A stretch of DNA of 64,000 bases. Source: Marivirga lumbricoides. GTDB taxonomy: Bacteria > Bacteroidota > Bacteroidia > Cytophagales > Cyclobacteriaceae. Shown here in pieces: positions 1 to 10,056 of this stretch (positions are counted from its first letter, which is position 1; each line of letters opens with the position of its first letter). The stretch spans positions 1-64,000 of the forward strand of contig NZ_BMEC01000019.1 in NCBI RefSeq assembly GCF_014636295.1. Direction: 5' to 3'. Position numbers and translations under genes: made by a program. The notes under the pieces are model-generated. The model was given only the letters and a program-made list of their open reading frames with translations. It was not told the origin of the DNA and did not search any database.

Positions 1-265
1 TATTAAATGTAATTCGACATGTCAAAATCTATATGATAGACTTAGAACCAAAGGTAAAAGTCATAATTTGGCCATCATCGCTGTAGTCAATAAATTGATC
101 AAACAGTCCTTCGCAATTGCCAAAAACAATACTTATTATCAAGTTGATTATATTGGTTGATTTAGTATCAAACAATATTTTATTTTGAATGATTTTACTT
201 TTTACTTGATTTTTATCACAGTTCATTGCGAAGGAGGTACGACTGAAGCAATCTTAAGAAGTTTA

Positions 266-430
266 CGTCATTGCCAGGCACAAAGCCATCTTTTCTATTA
301 TTCTAGAAAAGTCAGGTAATGAAATTTCATTTCATTGAAAAGATCCCTGATAATTTTTTCCGTTGCTCTCCAAAAATTTCTGGGATGACGATAATTGCCG
401 ACTTTTGTGGTGATGACAAGCATTTAGTGC
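266..430 (+). repeat. Dispersed intergenic repeat, copy A
   Basis: This segment matches 693-850 in direct orientation and the reverse complement of about 54010-54118. The shared part runs from a 'gtcattg...aggca' start through a core containing the 12-bp perfect palindrome ATGAAATTTCAT and then 'ccctgataattttttcc' and 'gggatgacgata'. No open frame is conserved among the copies, so this is a non-coding repeat, probably a REP/MITE-like family. Edges are approximate. Confidence 0.8.
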
Positions 431-488
431 TTGCTTATTTAGGTCTTTTTTTCCACTGGTCTGCGGCTTACAGTCCAGCAAAAAGAGG

Positions 489-511
489 AAGGTCTGTGAG
501 CCACAGACCTT
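489..511 (+). terminator. Perfect hairpin, possible intrinsic terminator
   Basis: Two perfect 10-base arms (AAGGTCTGTG and CACAGACCTT) are separated by three bases and followed by GGTTTTTCTG. The shape fits an intrinsic terminator, but no gene lies upstream on this strand inside the window, so it may instead be part of the repeat cluster. Confidence 0.4.
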
Positions 512-570
512 GGTTTTTCTGTTTATTTGTGCAATAAGATAGGTTTTTTCATTGAAATTATTATTAGCCT

Positions 571-644
571 CGTCATTCCCACGCAACTTGTCCCGATCAT
601 TATCGGGAGGTGGGAATCTGTTCATTTCAACAGGATGTTGAAAT
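571..644. repeat. REP-like nested palindromes
   Basis: An outer inverted repeat (CATTCCCAC / GTGGGAATC) encloses an inner palindrome (CCCGAT / ATCGGG). It is followed directly by a second hairpin with 8-base arms (ATTTCAAC 624-631, GTTGAAAT 637-644). The 'cgtcattccc' start is a common look for intergenic REP-type elements in Bacteroidota. This is non-coding. Confidence 0.6.
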
Positions 645-692
645 AGTGTCTTTTTTATAGAATTGCTTTATGCTATAAACCTACAATTAAAT

Positions 693-850
693 AGTCATTG
701 ACAGGTACCAGGCAATCTTTTCTATTACTCTATAAAATTCAGGTAATGAAATTTCATTTCATTGAAAAAATCCCTGATAATTTTTTCCAGTGCTCTCCAA
801 AAATTTCCGGGATGACGATACTTGCTGGCTTTTGTAGTGGTGAAAAACCT
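693..850 (+). repeat. Dispersed intergenic repeat, copy B
   Basis: Direct copy of 266-430, with the same order of blocks: a 'gtcattgacagg' start, 'caatcttttctatta', the palindrome-bearing core, then 'gggatgacgata' and 'ggcttttgtagtggtg'. The right end ('gtggtgaaaaacct') matches the inverted copy near 54010 better than copy A does. Confidence 0.8.
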
Positions 851-1403
851 AGAGCACCTTTTAACCCTTTTGAGAAAGTAAGTATTAATTTTGATCCGCA
901 TTAGAAGGGAAGCCATTTTTTTTTGATTAAAAAAAAACTCAGGTTGCAAACTTAAGTCTCAATAAATCCAGAGAAAGTAAATTAATACTAAAAGCAGAAT
1001 TAGAGTGCAACCAATAATATCTCATTGTTAACAGTATATCAATTCAATAGCCATTTAATTAAACTTTACCTGATTAAAGTATAAAACTGTAGATGTACTA
1101 TATTTTTCCTTAGTTAAATCTTTCACGACTATATATGTTGCCGATAATGGTTTTGTACTGACCTTTATACTGTGTGTAAAACTAAAAAAGATGACTTTTT
1201 ATCTGAAATATAGGTTGTTAAATAATTAGACCAATGGTTTATCCTTGTAATTTTATTCGCACAGTACTCCTGTAATATTATAATATTTTCTATAATTTTT
1301 TTACACTTATTTCTGAACTACTTGCAACTTAATTCACCACGCAGCTACTGAATAGTCTGTTAATCCAGAGAATTTTGTCATTTTTCGTTAAAAAAAAGCT
1401 TAA

Positions 1404-3107
1404 TTGAAATACGTTTACCTTGCCATTGTGTTAATGTTTAGCTTTAGGAGCTTTGGTCAGGAGAATCTTACAGAAAAAGCTAAAGAAAAAGTTAAAGAAG
1501 GCTTCAAAATTTCAGGCTTTTTAAGTGCTAATGCTGTGGGTTATCATGTTTCTGGTATTCCCAATAGGCGCGAGCCTTTTTACTGGATCTTCTCAGGCAA
1601 TTTAAACATTAGTTTTCTTGAATGGTCTATTCCTATTACCGCGACTGTAAGTCAGCAGGAAAGCGATTTCGATGCTCAATTGCCTTTTAATCAGTTTGGA
1701 GTAAGTCCTCGCTATAAGAGTGTTACACTGCATTTAGGGTATAGAAGTCTGAATTTTTCTGAATTTACCCTTGCTGGCAATATGTTTTTAGGAGTTGGTG
1801 TGGAAGTAGCTCCTGAAAATAGTCTTGTAAAGGTAAGTGCTATGTATGGAAGGTTTGCACGAGCACTTAATGAAAGAGGGGCGGAGGGATTTAATAGTCG
1901 TCTACCTGCTTACGAGCGCTGGGGCTATGGAAGTAAAGTAACGGTGGGCAATGAGAAGCGGGAGGCTGATCTGATTTTTTTCAAAGCAGCTGATAATCTT
2001 GAATCTATAGATCGTACGTTAGCTGATTCAGTAGGCTTGAAGCCTCAGGAGAACTTTGTACTGGGAATAAATACCCGTCAGCAGATAACAGAAAAAACCC
2101 AGATAAATGTGGAATACGCATTGAGTGCTTATACAACAGATACCCGAAACCCTGAAATTGTACTGGACAAATTCACCTATGCCAATAACCTTGGAGGTAT
2201 ATATGTTCCAAGAGAGTCATCTCAGTTTAACGGAGCGATATCAGGTAGCCTTACTTATGGAGGGGAAATGATTCAATTGCAGGTAAAGTACAGAAGGATC
2301 GGGCCTGAGTATAAAACAATGGGTTCCACATTTCTTAACAATGACCTGGAAGATATTACCGGGGGTGTTTCCTGGCGCATGTTAAAAGGAAAGATCAATG
2401 TGTCAACCAATGCTGGAGTCCAAAGAAATAATTTGGATGATGAGCAGTTGTCAAGTATGGTACGGATTGTGGCAGGAGCAAACATTGCTTATACTGTAAG
2501 TAACCATCTTAACCTGAATGCTTCTGTTGCTAACTTTAATGCAAGTAGCCAGCTTACTCAGTTCTCCGCCAACACTCTAAGTCCTATCATGCGAGATTCA
2601 TTATACTACCTTCAGGTGACTAATAATGCTTCTTTAGGCGCTAATTATTCTGTAGGAGAAGGAGACTTTCGCAATGTACTCTTTTCAAATGCCAGCTATC
2701 AGGATGCCAGTAGTAACCAGGGAAATAACACTACTTTTTACAATGTTAATGCAGGGTATCAGCTTAATTATGTGCCTGCAGATTTTACGGTAAGTACGTC
2801 ATTTAACTATAATGATAATTCAAGTGAGCAGGTAAGAAATAAATCTTTTGGGCCTTCTCTTGTTGTTGCGAAGCATTTTTTTAAACGATCTTTAAAATGC
2901 AGCTTAACCTCAACTGCTCTGTATAATCAACTCAACGCAGAAAAGGCTGCAGATATTTATAGTACAAAATTCATGACAGCTTATTCTTATGCAAAAAAAC
3001 ATACGCTGTCCTTTGATGCTACTTATGTGAGCAGAGAAGCTTACACAGAAAATAACAAGTCTTTTAATGAACTAAGGGCAGGGATTCTTTATAGTTATAC
3101 ATTTTAG
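1404..3107 (+). CDS. Outer-membrane beta-barrel protein, partner of the giant secreted protein
   Basis: A 567-residue exported protein. The start is a TTG. It is chosen because it places MKYVYLAIVLMFSF directly at the front of a signal peptide ending near SFGQ, and no ATG does this. The rest is a continuous series of alternating beta-strands (short aromatic-ended strands such as LQVKYRRIG and VEYALSAYT) closing with a strand that ends ILYSYTF. A terminal phenylalanine is typical of outer-membrane barrels. I do not recognise a named family. The next gene begins at 3110 or 3158, so the two are surely co-transcribed. I infer that the barrel anchors, exports or assembles the giant protein and the toxin carrier downstream; no motif proves this. 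Confidence 0.75.
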   Translation: MKYVYLAIVLMFSFRSFGQENLTEKAKEKVKEGFKISGFLSANAVGYHVSGIPNRREPFYWIFSGNLNISFLEWSIPITATVSQQESDFDAQLPFNQFGVSPRYKSVTLHLGYRSLNFSEFTLAGNMFLGVGVEVAPENSLVKVSAMYGRFARALNERGAEGFNSRLPAYERWGYGSKVTVGNEKREADLIFFKAADNLESIDRTLADSVGLKPQENFVLGINTRQQITEKTQINVEYALSAYTTDTRNPEIVLDKFTYANNLGGIYVPRESSQFNGAISGSLTYGGEMIQLQVKYRRIGPEYKTMGSTFLNNDLEDITGGVSWRMLKGKINVSTNAGVQRNNLDDEQLSSMVRIVAGANIAYTVSNHLNLNASVANFNASSQLTQFSANTLSPIMRDSLYYLQVTNNASLGANYSVGEGDFRNVLFSNASYQDASSNQGNNTTFYNVNAGYQLNYVPADFTVSTSFNYNDNSSEQVRNKSFGPSLVVAKHFFKRSLKCSLTSTALYNQLNAEKAADIYSTKFMTAYSYAKKHTLSFDATYVSREAYTENNKSFNELRAGILYSYTF

Positions 3108-3157
3108 TAATGGAAAAGGGAACGTTTTATAGCCAATTGGCACCGCTAATTAACATA

Positions 3158-6100
3158 ATGAACTATCCGTTTAGCAAAAGGTTCTTTTTTGCATTTGGTT
3201 TAATTTTTATTTGCATGGTAAGTGCTAACGCACAGCGGCTTCCGGCAACCATCAATACTACAGTTAGTGCGCCCTATTCTGTTTACCTGAGCGATTACTA
3301 CCAGGCAGGATCTAACAAACTAACCACCAACATCATCTTTAATGATTATAATGAACCCTCGTGGGATGTACGGCTTCGCTTAACCATAGAAAGTACCAAG
3401 CTGAAAATTCAAACCCGTCCGGACTTTTTTCCTGTTCAACCTCTCAATATAACACCTGGTGTGCCGGTAATGTTAAGTGGTGCAGACCTTGCTGAGTATT
3501 TTGACTTTAATAACCTGAATTTTTCCGGAATATCAGCTGCTGAATTGCGACAGAATGCCAGACTTCCGGAAGGAATGTACTCATTTTGCTTTGAGGTATT
3601 GGACTATCGTTCAGGAAAAGTGCTTTCATCCAAATCATGTGCCAATGCCTGGTTAATTTTACAGGACCCTCCCAGAATCATCAATCCTTTATGTGATACC
3701 TATGTTGAGCCGGCCGTTCCCCAGAACATCCTGTTTCAGTGGCAACAAGCCAATGCTATTTCACCGAATACAGGTTTCGGCCCCAGCTACAAATTGCATT
3801 TATATGAAGTAACAGATCCCTCAACGAACCCCAGAAGTGCGATTGCCAATGGTAAAACGTTGAAAATATTTGAATCTGAATTACTTAATCAGACGAATTA
3901 TCTCTACAATATTGCCTCACCCACACTGGATCCCGGAAAACTATATGTTTACCAGGTACAGGCAATTGATCCGGAAGGAAAAGATGTTTTCAAAAATCAG
4001 GGATATAGTGAAGTGTGCTGGTTCTATTTTGGTTATCCTATGGGAGGAAGTATTGCACTAAATGAACCTTTAAATGAAAGTGGGTTTTCTAAAAAAGATC
4101 CTGTATACTTCAAATGGTCAGCACCGGATAAGAGAGTGCCGGGGCAGCCATTTGCTTATTATTTGAAGATTGTAAAAGTAAATGATGGACAGGAGCCGGA
4201 GCAGGCTATGCTGTCAAATACTATATGGTACGAAAAGAAAACCAATCCTTTAACGGCCACTACCGGCTTTAACTTTCTGCTGGACAGGCCACTGGATCCG
4301 ATGACGGATTATGCATGGCAGGTGATAGCTGTTTCCGGCCAACAGGAAGTCGCAAAAAGCACAGTATTTACTTTTAGAGGCCCCGGTATAATTGAACAAT
4401 TTAATGCAGGCATGCATATTGTACAGGTTTCTTCCACGGAAAGTGCTGACCTGACTAAGCTTTCCGGAATAGGCAAGGTCCGCTGGAGCAAGACGGATAC
4501 AGCTATTATAAAGTTCGAGAATCTAAAAATTAAGGAACTGACTGGTGGGCGCTTTGTATTGGAATCGGGAGAAATTATTCATGAGTTCCCTTCAATTGAT
4601 ACCATCGCTTTACAGCCTCAATATGAAAAGAACGGGAAGGCAGTGTTTGCACCTGAGCGTTTCAGGTTAAACAAAGATGCTTTATCATTGCAGGGTAAAA
4701 CAACCTGGGACTTGCCACATCCTGCCATTTCGCCTGATGTGGCGCAGGTAGTATCGGATACCAGCTGGCTGAATTTTGATAAGTACAAATTGAACGGTAG
4801 GGCCTATCTAAATGATAAAAATACCTTTGACTTATTAGATCCTTATGGTTTTAAACTAAGTTTAGATACCGTTTCGGCATACGTTATCCAGAATAATACT
4901 TTTTACTTTAAACTTTATGGCGCAATTAGCCTGCCTGAAAAAGTAAAAACGAAGGAGGGCGGGCTACTAAGCCTTCCTATTCATGATGCACGGCAATTGT
5001 TTTACATCACCCCACATGAACAAGCTTTAAAGAAGATCAATGGCCAGGTAGCCCTGTTAAAAAATGCGGATATTTTCATGTTACCGCAGCATTTTATTAT
5101 CGATTTGTCGGAAGAAGAATCTCCGGCTAAGCTGGTGGCCGACAAGGCATGGAAAGGGGTTTATATCGATCAGTTTAAGCTAAATTATAAAACCACCATT
5201 GATAAAACCGATCAGCTGTCTTTACAGCAGGAACTGGAACATGAATTTGCTATTGAGGAAGGAAATGAAATAGAAAACTGGGTAAGCAGCAAAGGACTTG
5301 ATTTAAAATTGACACAGCAATTCAATGCTTCAGCAAAAGCCTCTTTTAATGAGTTTCAATCGCAACTTTATGCATTAAAACTTTCTGTTATTAATAACTC
5401 CATTTCCGAAAGCCATCTCAAAGGCGGGATGTTAATCCCTTTTATTGATACGGTCAACTACTTCTCCTACACCATTCCACTTTCAGACTATGGGTTTAAG
5501 GAAGGCTATATGGACCAACTGGACGAAACCAACTTTACCTTTAATAAAGGAGGAGGAGAACAGGAGGTTAAAATCTTAATTAAGCGAGCTGTATTTGCTA
5601 ACAGGAACAGGCTGGATATGGCCCTGGATTTGGAATGGCCTTCTATGGGAGTTGAGTTAAAAGCGGTAAACGGCTTTAAAGTATGGGGAAATAATGCAAT
5701 AGGCTTTGGGCAGCCCAATGGAGCTGTAGCATTAAATAAACAAGTAAATGCCAAGGTAAGTGGTTTTCCCATTACTATAGATGGTATAGGGGCAGGGAGC
5801 AGCTCAGGCCAATATTCCTTTGGTATTAGCGGTAAGGTGATGATGGCAGAAGACGTGAGTGGTAATACGGGTCCTCCTGAAGCTAATATATATACAGTAG
5901 CCGCCAATTCCTTTGCCAGTAAAGAAAGCAACCCTACAATAAATTATGAGAACGCTACCGGAAGTTCCGGAAGTAGTGGAGACGGAGGTGGTACTTCAGA
6001 CGTGCCATTGCCTACTTTTGATGAAAAAGCTATCAATGCAAGTAGCCCGGAGATTGTTGAGCAGGCGGAAAAAGTAAAAAACAACCTGGCTTCTTCTTCC

Positions 6101-8092
6101 GGTGACACTTCCTATTCCAGCATGGATATCGCCTTGCTTCCAGTAGAACAAATGGACTCTACAACAGCAGCCTTGTTTCAGCTTTATAATGATTTTAACC
6201 AGAGACAAAAGGTTTATTTCGATTCGCTCTTGCTTCTTTTAAGTGATCCTATTACAGTGCTTATTAATGCGCAAGCAGACAAGCTGAATGCGAAAATTAC
6301 CACAAAGATTAATCAGCTGACTGATAGCCTTAATGAAAAAATTGGAGACCAGGTAGGCTTCCTGGTGGAGAATTTACGTGACCGCTCTCTTACAATGGTA
6401 TCTGCAGAGAATACAGTTGTTTATGAACAGATAAACGGGGCAGCGGCAAGAATACAAACTACCATTACCAAAGAGGTGCAGGCAGCCATTGTACAATCGG
6501 TGGGCGAGAATGTTACAGTGCCATTAACCTTTTATATAAAAGAAGAGCTGGCTAAAAATGCGGCTGTTTACATCAAAAATGAAATGGTCTCAGTTGGCCT
6601 GGATGTGAAGGCGGGAGAAGGGCATGCGGAATTCAAAGGGAATGTAGGCAAAAAGTTAGAGGGGCTGGCGAAAGTAATTTTTGACCAGAAGATCGATTTC
6701 AAAAAGCTACTTTCTAACCTGGAAGCGCTGGGGCAGGATGCCTTTAAAAACATTGATACCAAGCTAATTTTAGACCAGTTAGTAGGGGAAGTAGCAGTAA
6801 TTGTAGCCAAAGCAGCCATAGAAGCAGCTACCGGTGATGCCCTGGACAACTTATCGGAAAGTATTGGCATCAGTATCCCTATGGATTTTAGTGACCTGGG
6901 GGATAAGATAAGAAAAGGTGACCTGAAAGGGGCACTAGCCCTGGATCCCGTATTTATTAAAATCAACACCAAATTTGTTTCCTTAAACGGGGTGGTTAAG
7001 CATACACCGGAGGACCCTGTATACGGAACCGTATGGAGGGGGAATATTGATTTTGCAGTAAAAGTACCCAAGCCCTTCTCGCTGGACGGGGTTTTTATCA
7101 ATGGCCGAAAAGGAGGGAATCCCTACTGGTTCTGTCAGATCTCTCCGGGAGACGGTGAAGTGCAGGCAGGAGGAGCCTTAACACGAAGGGCTAAACCATT
7201 TGATTCTCCGGTAAACATGGGGCCGGTTAGTATGGTAGGTGCCTCAGGACGGGTGTACTCTCACATGAGAGATGAGCCTGGCAAGGCCATAGTGCCGGAC
7301 TCTACCATGAAATATGGTGCCTACCTGAATTTTGTTTTTTTTGATGCAGATAAGAAGGGGTCAACCATGCGGCTGGATGTGGCTGCTGGCATTGAAATGC
7401 AAGAGAGTGGAGACTATGTAGTGGAGTTTGACGGCAATATGCAATTAGTGAATACCAAGCCCGATGTGCTAAAGATTGACGAAAATGCCATGGCCCTGGG
7501 AGTAGTCTCCATCAAATATAACTCAGCCGAAGAACACTTCATTGGCTATGGAGCAGTGACTATTGATAAACCTGGTGCTTTATGTGCATCGGGTTCCATC
7601 CTGGTGGATGTAAAGCCTGGCGCATGGCGGGTAGCCCTGGGTTCTCGTGAGGAACGGCTGACTTTTGTACCCGGTTGTGCCGGCTGGTCACCTACCGGCT
7701 GGTTGGACGTCAACCAAAATACAGCCGAATTAGGACTAGGGCTGCAGTTCTCTGTTGCTGCAGGCGCCAGCTTTAAGGCAGGTGTGTTCGCATTGGGGAT
7801 ACGTGTGGATGCCGGAGTTGCCTTTGGTCTGGTGGCGAAAGCGCAGTACAGCCCGTCCTTTATGCTGCTGGAAGCAGGTGTGTGGGTTGATTTATGGGGC
7901 AGGGTGATAGTAGATTATCAAGCCTTTGCCCTTAAAGGAAGCGTAACGTTGGTGGATTTGTACTGCCAGGGTAATATGCTGGTAAAATTTAACCCCAAGC
8001 CAAGTACCATAAGCGGGAATGTAAGTGGCTATGTAAAGCTTGTGGGAATTATTTCATGTTCGTTTGATGCAGGTTTTGAAAAGGTATTATAG
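3158..8092 (+). CDS. Giant secreted FnIII-containing protein (TANFOR-like)
   Basis: About 1644 residues. I chose the ATG at 3158 because it starts a clean signal peptide (MNYPFSKR, hydrophobic core, SANAQ). The ATG at 3110 would add 16 residues. The N-terminal 150 residues, with 'PYSVYLSDYY' and later 'PEGMYSFCFEVLDY', resemble the large Bacteroidota surface proteins often named TANFOR-domain proteins. Two FnIII-like modules follow at about 170-405 (ILFQWQQ, VYFKWSAP). Next come beta-rich repeats, a Gly/Ser linker near 930, a long helical stretch at about 980-1265, and a glycine-rich beta C-terminus. There is no T9SS sorting domain. It sits between a barrel gene and, 1 bp downstream, the toxin carrier, so a role in display or delivery of the toxin is inferred. 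The family name is from memory. Confidence 0.65.
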   Translation: MNYPFSKRFFFAFGLIFICMVSANAQRLPATINTTVSAPYSVYLSDYYQAGSNKLTTNIIFNDYNEPSWDVRLRLTIESTKLKIQTRPDFFPVQPLNITPGVPVMLSGADLAEYFDFNNLNFSGISAAELRQNARLPEGMYSFCFEVLDYRSGKVLSSKSCANAWLILQDPPRIINPLCDTYVEPAVPQNILFQWQQANAISPNTGFGPSYKLHLYEVTDPSTNPRSAIANGKTLKIFESELLNQTNYLYNIASPTLDPGKLYVYQVQAIDPEGKDVFKNQGYSEVCWFYFGYPMGGSIALNEPLNESGFSKKDPVYFKWSAPDKRVPGQPFAYYLKIVKVNDGQEPEQAMLSNTIWYEKKTNPLTATTGFNFLLDRPLDPMTDYAWQVIAVSGQQEVAKSTVFTFRGPGIIEQFNAGMHIVQVSSTESADLTKLSGIGKVRWSKTDTAIIKFENLKIKELTGGRFVLESGEIIHEFPSIDTIALQPQYEKNGKAVFAPERFRLNKDALSLQGKTTWDLPHPAISPDVAQVVSDTSWLNFDKYKLNGRAYLNDKNTFDLLDPYGFKLSLDTVSAYVIQNNTFYFKLYGAISLPEKVKTKEGGLLSLPIHDARQLFYITPHEQALKKINGQVALLKNADIFMLPQHFIIDLSEEESPAKLVADKAWKGVYIDQFKLNYKTTIDKTDQLSLQQELEHEFAIEEGNEIENWVSSKGLDLKLTQQFNASAKASFNEFQSQLYALKLSVINNSISESHLKGGMLIPFIDTVNYFSYTIPLSDYGFKEGYMDQLDETNFTFNKGGGEQEVKILIKRAVFANRNRLDMALDLEWPSMGVELKAVNGFKVWGNNAIGFGQPNGAVALNKQVNAKVSGFPITIDGIGAGSSSGQYSFGISGKVMMAEDVSGNTGPPEANIYTVAANSFASKESNPTINYENATGSSGSSGDGGGTSDVPLPTFDEKAINASSPEIVEQAEKVKNNLASSSGDTSYSSMDIALLPVEQMDSTTAALFQLYNDFNQRQKVYFDSLLLLLSDPITVLINAQADKLNAKITTKINQLTDSLNEKIGDQVGFLVENLRDRSLTMVSAENTVVYEQINGAAARIQTTITKEVQAAIVQSVGENVTVPLTFYIKEELAKNAAVYIKNEMVSVGLDVKAGEGHAEFKGNVGKKLEGLAKVIFDQKIDFKKLLSNLEALGQDAFKNIDTKLILDQLVGEVAVIVAKAAIEAATGDALDNLSESIGISIPMDFSDLGDKIRKGDLKGALALDPVFIKINTKFVSLNGVVKHTPEDPVYGTVWRGNIDFAVKVPKPFSLDGVFINGRKGGNPYWFCQISPGDGEVQAGGALTRRAKPFDSPVNMGPVSMVGASGRVYSHMRDEPGKAIVPDSTMKYGAYLNFVFFDADKKGSTMRLDVAAGIEMQESGDYVVEFDGNMQLVNTKPDVLKIDENAMALGVVSIKYNSAEEHFIGYGAVTIDKPGALCASGSILVDVKPGAWRVALGSREERLTFVPGCAGWSPTGWLDVNQNTAELGLGLQFSVAAGASFKAGVFALGIRVDAGVAFGLVAKAQYSPSFMLLEAGVWVDLWGRVIVDYQAFALKGSVTLVDLYCQGNMLVKFNPKPSTISGNVSGYVKLVGIISCSFDAGFEKVL

Positions 8093-8093
8093 A

Positions 8094-10052
8094 ATGAAAA
8101 ACAGCTACACATTACTCTTGCTCTCTTTGTTGCTCTTGCTTCTTCCTGTAGAGCAACTGCAAGCCCAGGCACCCTATGTGGAGGACCAGCAATATTTGGC
8201 TTTAGCCTTTGCACTGGCGGCTCAGAACCCCGAAATGAAGGAGGAGGTGGAAGCCTTTATGGCGCTGCCGGAAGAGGAAAAGAGGGTTGCTTTTCAAGAG
8301 GCACGCAGTGTTATCAACGCTTTTAGAATCAATAAAAGGATGAAGCAGCTTGAATTTACACCTGCTTCGGAATTCATTTGTTTGGTGTATGTAGATGGAG
8401 AAGCGCTTATACCTGAAGCCCTGCGTGAATTGGGTGAGCGTGAGTATGAAGACCTGTCAATGTATGGAAGGGTTCACTTCAGCTTTACAAAAGACTTCAA
8501 GGGAGCTTATACAGTTGCGATGATGGTAGATGGGTCAGAGGCTGTAATCAATAAATATGGTACTAAGCAACAGCTGGAGCGCATTGCGACAGAGGAGTTC
8601 GAAAAAGCAGGCCTTCATGATAAAACCTATGATTTCATTGAAGTGGACGAAAGCGAATTGCTTGCTCCCCTTTATGATACGATTGTGAAGAGGTTTATGG
8701 AAGAGGGGATGCCTGCGGAAGGAAGTGAAGAGGGTTTATCAGAGGAAGATGTAGTCGCCCTGAAGGAAGAATTTATGGCCAAGCCTCATTGGCATAGAGC
8801 TGCGCTAGTATTGAAAAAATTTCTGGACGATAAAGGGTTCTATAACGATGTCACAATTGACTGTGGTGGAAGTGACTGTAAGGTTAGGACAAGTGTAGCC
8901 ATTGCAGAGAATGCTACGATAGAGCAAGAGACCACTTTCCATTCAGGAATGGAAGAGGAACAACTGATGGATATGCTTAGGAACATTTACAAAGTTCCTT
9001 ACTTTGAAGCAGAGGCGGCTTTTACAGAAGGGATTTCAGAATCTTTTTGGAACTACATGCGTATTCAAGATGCGAAGATTGCTCGACAGGAAGGCTGGCT
9101 GGTAGCCTATGCTGAATTTACGGCTGACCTTGTTACAGCACCAACCGGAGTACCCACAATATATGGCTGGATTACTGGTAATCACTGGCGAACTGGAAAT
9201 GAGTTGAAATGGTGGGAACAGGTGTTGGGTGCCTTTGACGTAATTCCAGGTGAAGCATTAGCGAAGGCTGGGATCACAGCCTTGGTCATCAAGATAGGTA
9301 ACAAGGTATTTGATTTTACCAAGGTGGCCACTGCTACACGAAGTTTCCTTGTTGGTGCACGGCAGGCAGGCCTGAAAGTGGTCATGAAAGGTACCAATGA
9401 GGTAATCCTGTATGGCAGTCAGGGGATCAAGCAAATTGGGAGGTTCGCTGATGGGGTGCTGCAGGATATATATTGGAACTATGGGGGTGAAAGGATCTTA
9501 GCGAAGCTGGCAGGAGTGAAGTACGTAATTGATGGCAAAACTCTGGATGATGCAATTGAAATTGTAGAAGATGGTGCAGGAAATGTAGGAGCTCGTGTAG
9601 TAGGAGCTGGAATCCGGTTTACTGATGAGATTGATGGCTTGATTTCAGGCCTTAAAACTAAGGCTAGATATGTGCTTGAAGGTACCGGAGACTACAAAAC
9701 AGTAAAAGGCCACCACCCAACAGCTAAAAAAGCTTTTGAAGGAGATATCGCTTATGACTACAATAAAGCTTTTAGTGTGTCTCCTCAAAAGTTAGATGAG
9801 GTTGCAGGAATTAGAAACATTCACGGAACGATTACAGGTCAGCAAAACAGCCTTTATTCTACCTGGAGGAGAGCTAATCCAAGTGTGAAATTGACTTTGA
9901 CTGATATGGTACAGATAGAAATAAGAGCAATGAAAAATGCCGGCATCCCGGAAGACATTGCTACTGGGTGGGTACTGAAAGCATTGGAAGATCTTAAAGC
10001 ACAAGGTGTAACGTTAATTACTAATATACCGTGGAATGGTTTAAACAAATAA
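8094..10052 (+). CDS. Secreted polymorphic-toxin carrier with GHH nuclease tip
   Basis: A 652-residue protein. The ATG at 8094 lies one base after the previous stop and opens a signal peptide (MKNSYT, Leu-rich core, LQAQ at about 25). Residues about 30-90 (AFMALPEEEK) form a conserved N-terminal domain shared with the second carrier at 16.4-19.1 kb. Residues about 340-400 resemble a pre-toxin linker (WWEQVLGAFDVIPGEALAKAG). The last ~130 residues carry KGHHPTAKKAF near 538, then HGTITGQQNSLYSTW and GIPEDIATGW. This is the pattern of HNH/endonuclease-VII-fold toxin tips with a GHH or SHH signature, so it is predicted to cut nucleic acid. The immunity gene starts 4 bp later. There is no C-terminal sorting domain. 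Confidence 0.75.
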   Translation: MKNSYTLLLLSLLLLLLPVEQLQAQAPYVEDQQYLALAFALAAQNPEMKEEVEAFMALPEEEKRVAFQEARSVINAFRINKRMKQLEFTPASEFICLVYVDGEALIPEALRELGEREYEDLSMYGRVHFSFTKDFKGAYTVAMMVDGSEAVINKYGTKQQLERIATEEFEKAGLHDKTYDFIEVDESELLAPLYDTIVKRFMEEGMPAEGSEEGLSEEDVVALKEEFMAKPHWHRAALVLKKFLDDKGFYNDVTIDCGGSDCKVRTSVAIAENATIEQETTFHSGMEEEQLMDMLRNIYKVPYFEAEAAFTEGISESFWNYMRIQDAKIARQEGWLVAYAEFTADLVTAPTGVPTIYGWITGNHWRTGNELKWWEQVLGAFDVIPGEALAKAGITALVIKIGNKVFDFTKVATATRSFLVGARQAGLKVVMKGTNEVILYGSQGIKQIGRFADGVLQDIYWNYGGERILAKLAGVKYVIDGKTLDDAIEIVEDGAGNVGARVVGAGIRFTDEIDGLISGLKTKARYVLEGTGDYKTVKGHHPTAKKAFEGDIAYDYNKAFSVSPQKLDEVAGIRNIHGTITGQQNSLYSTWRRANPSVKLTLTDMVQIEIRAMKNAGIPEDIATGWVLKALEDLKAQGVTLITNIPWNGLNK

Positions 10053-10056
10053 TGTT

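Larger units (their letters stand above)
1..1403. other. Gene-free left end rich in repeats
   Basis: I see no convincing gene here. Short open frames exist on both strands but lack family resemblance and sit inside repeated DNA. The stretch 228-850 holds two copies of a dispersed repeat, several perfect hairpins and a REP-like palindrome, each listed separately. From about 860 to 1403 the DNA is plain and AT-rich, and presumably carries the promoter of the downstream membrane-protein operon. I could not pick out a clear TAnnTTTG element there. Confidence 0.7.

Noticed and set aside
29-226. 65-codon minus-strand open frame at the left edge
   Set aside because: No ribosome site, family resemblance or signal. 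Its start lies at the edge of a 'cattgcgaa' repeat fragment. It could be the tail of a decayed gene but cannot be supported.
319-949. Short open frames starting MKFHFIEKIPDNFF on the plus strand and their reverse-strand counterparts
   Set aside because: They are created by the dispersed repeat, whose copies carry the same start but diverge in length and frame afterwards. The inverted copy at 54 kb does not keep the frame.
4309-7101. Minus-strand open frames of 60-177 codons inside the giant gene
   Set aside because: They lie antisense to a continuous well-supported coding frame, have serine/proline-rich shadow composition and no motifs.
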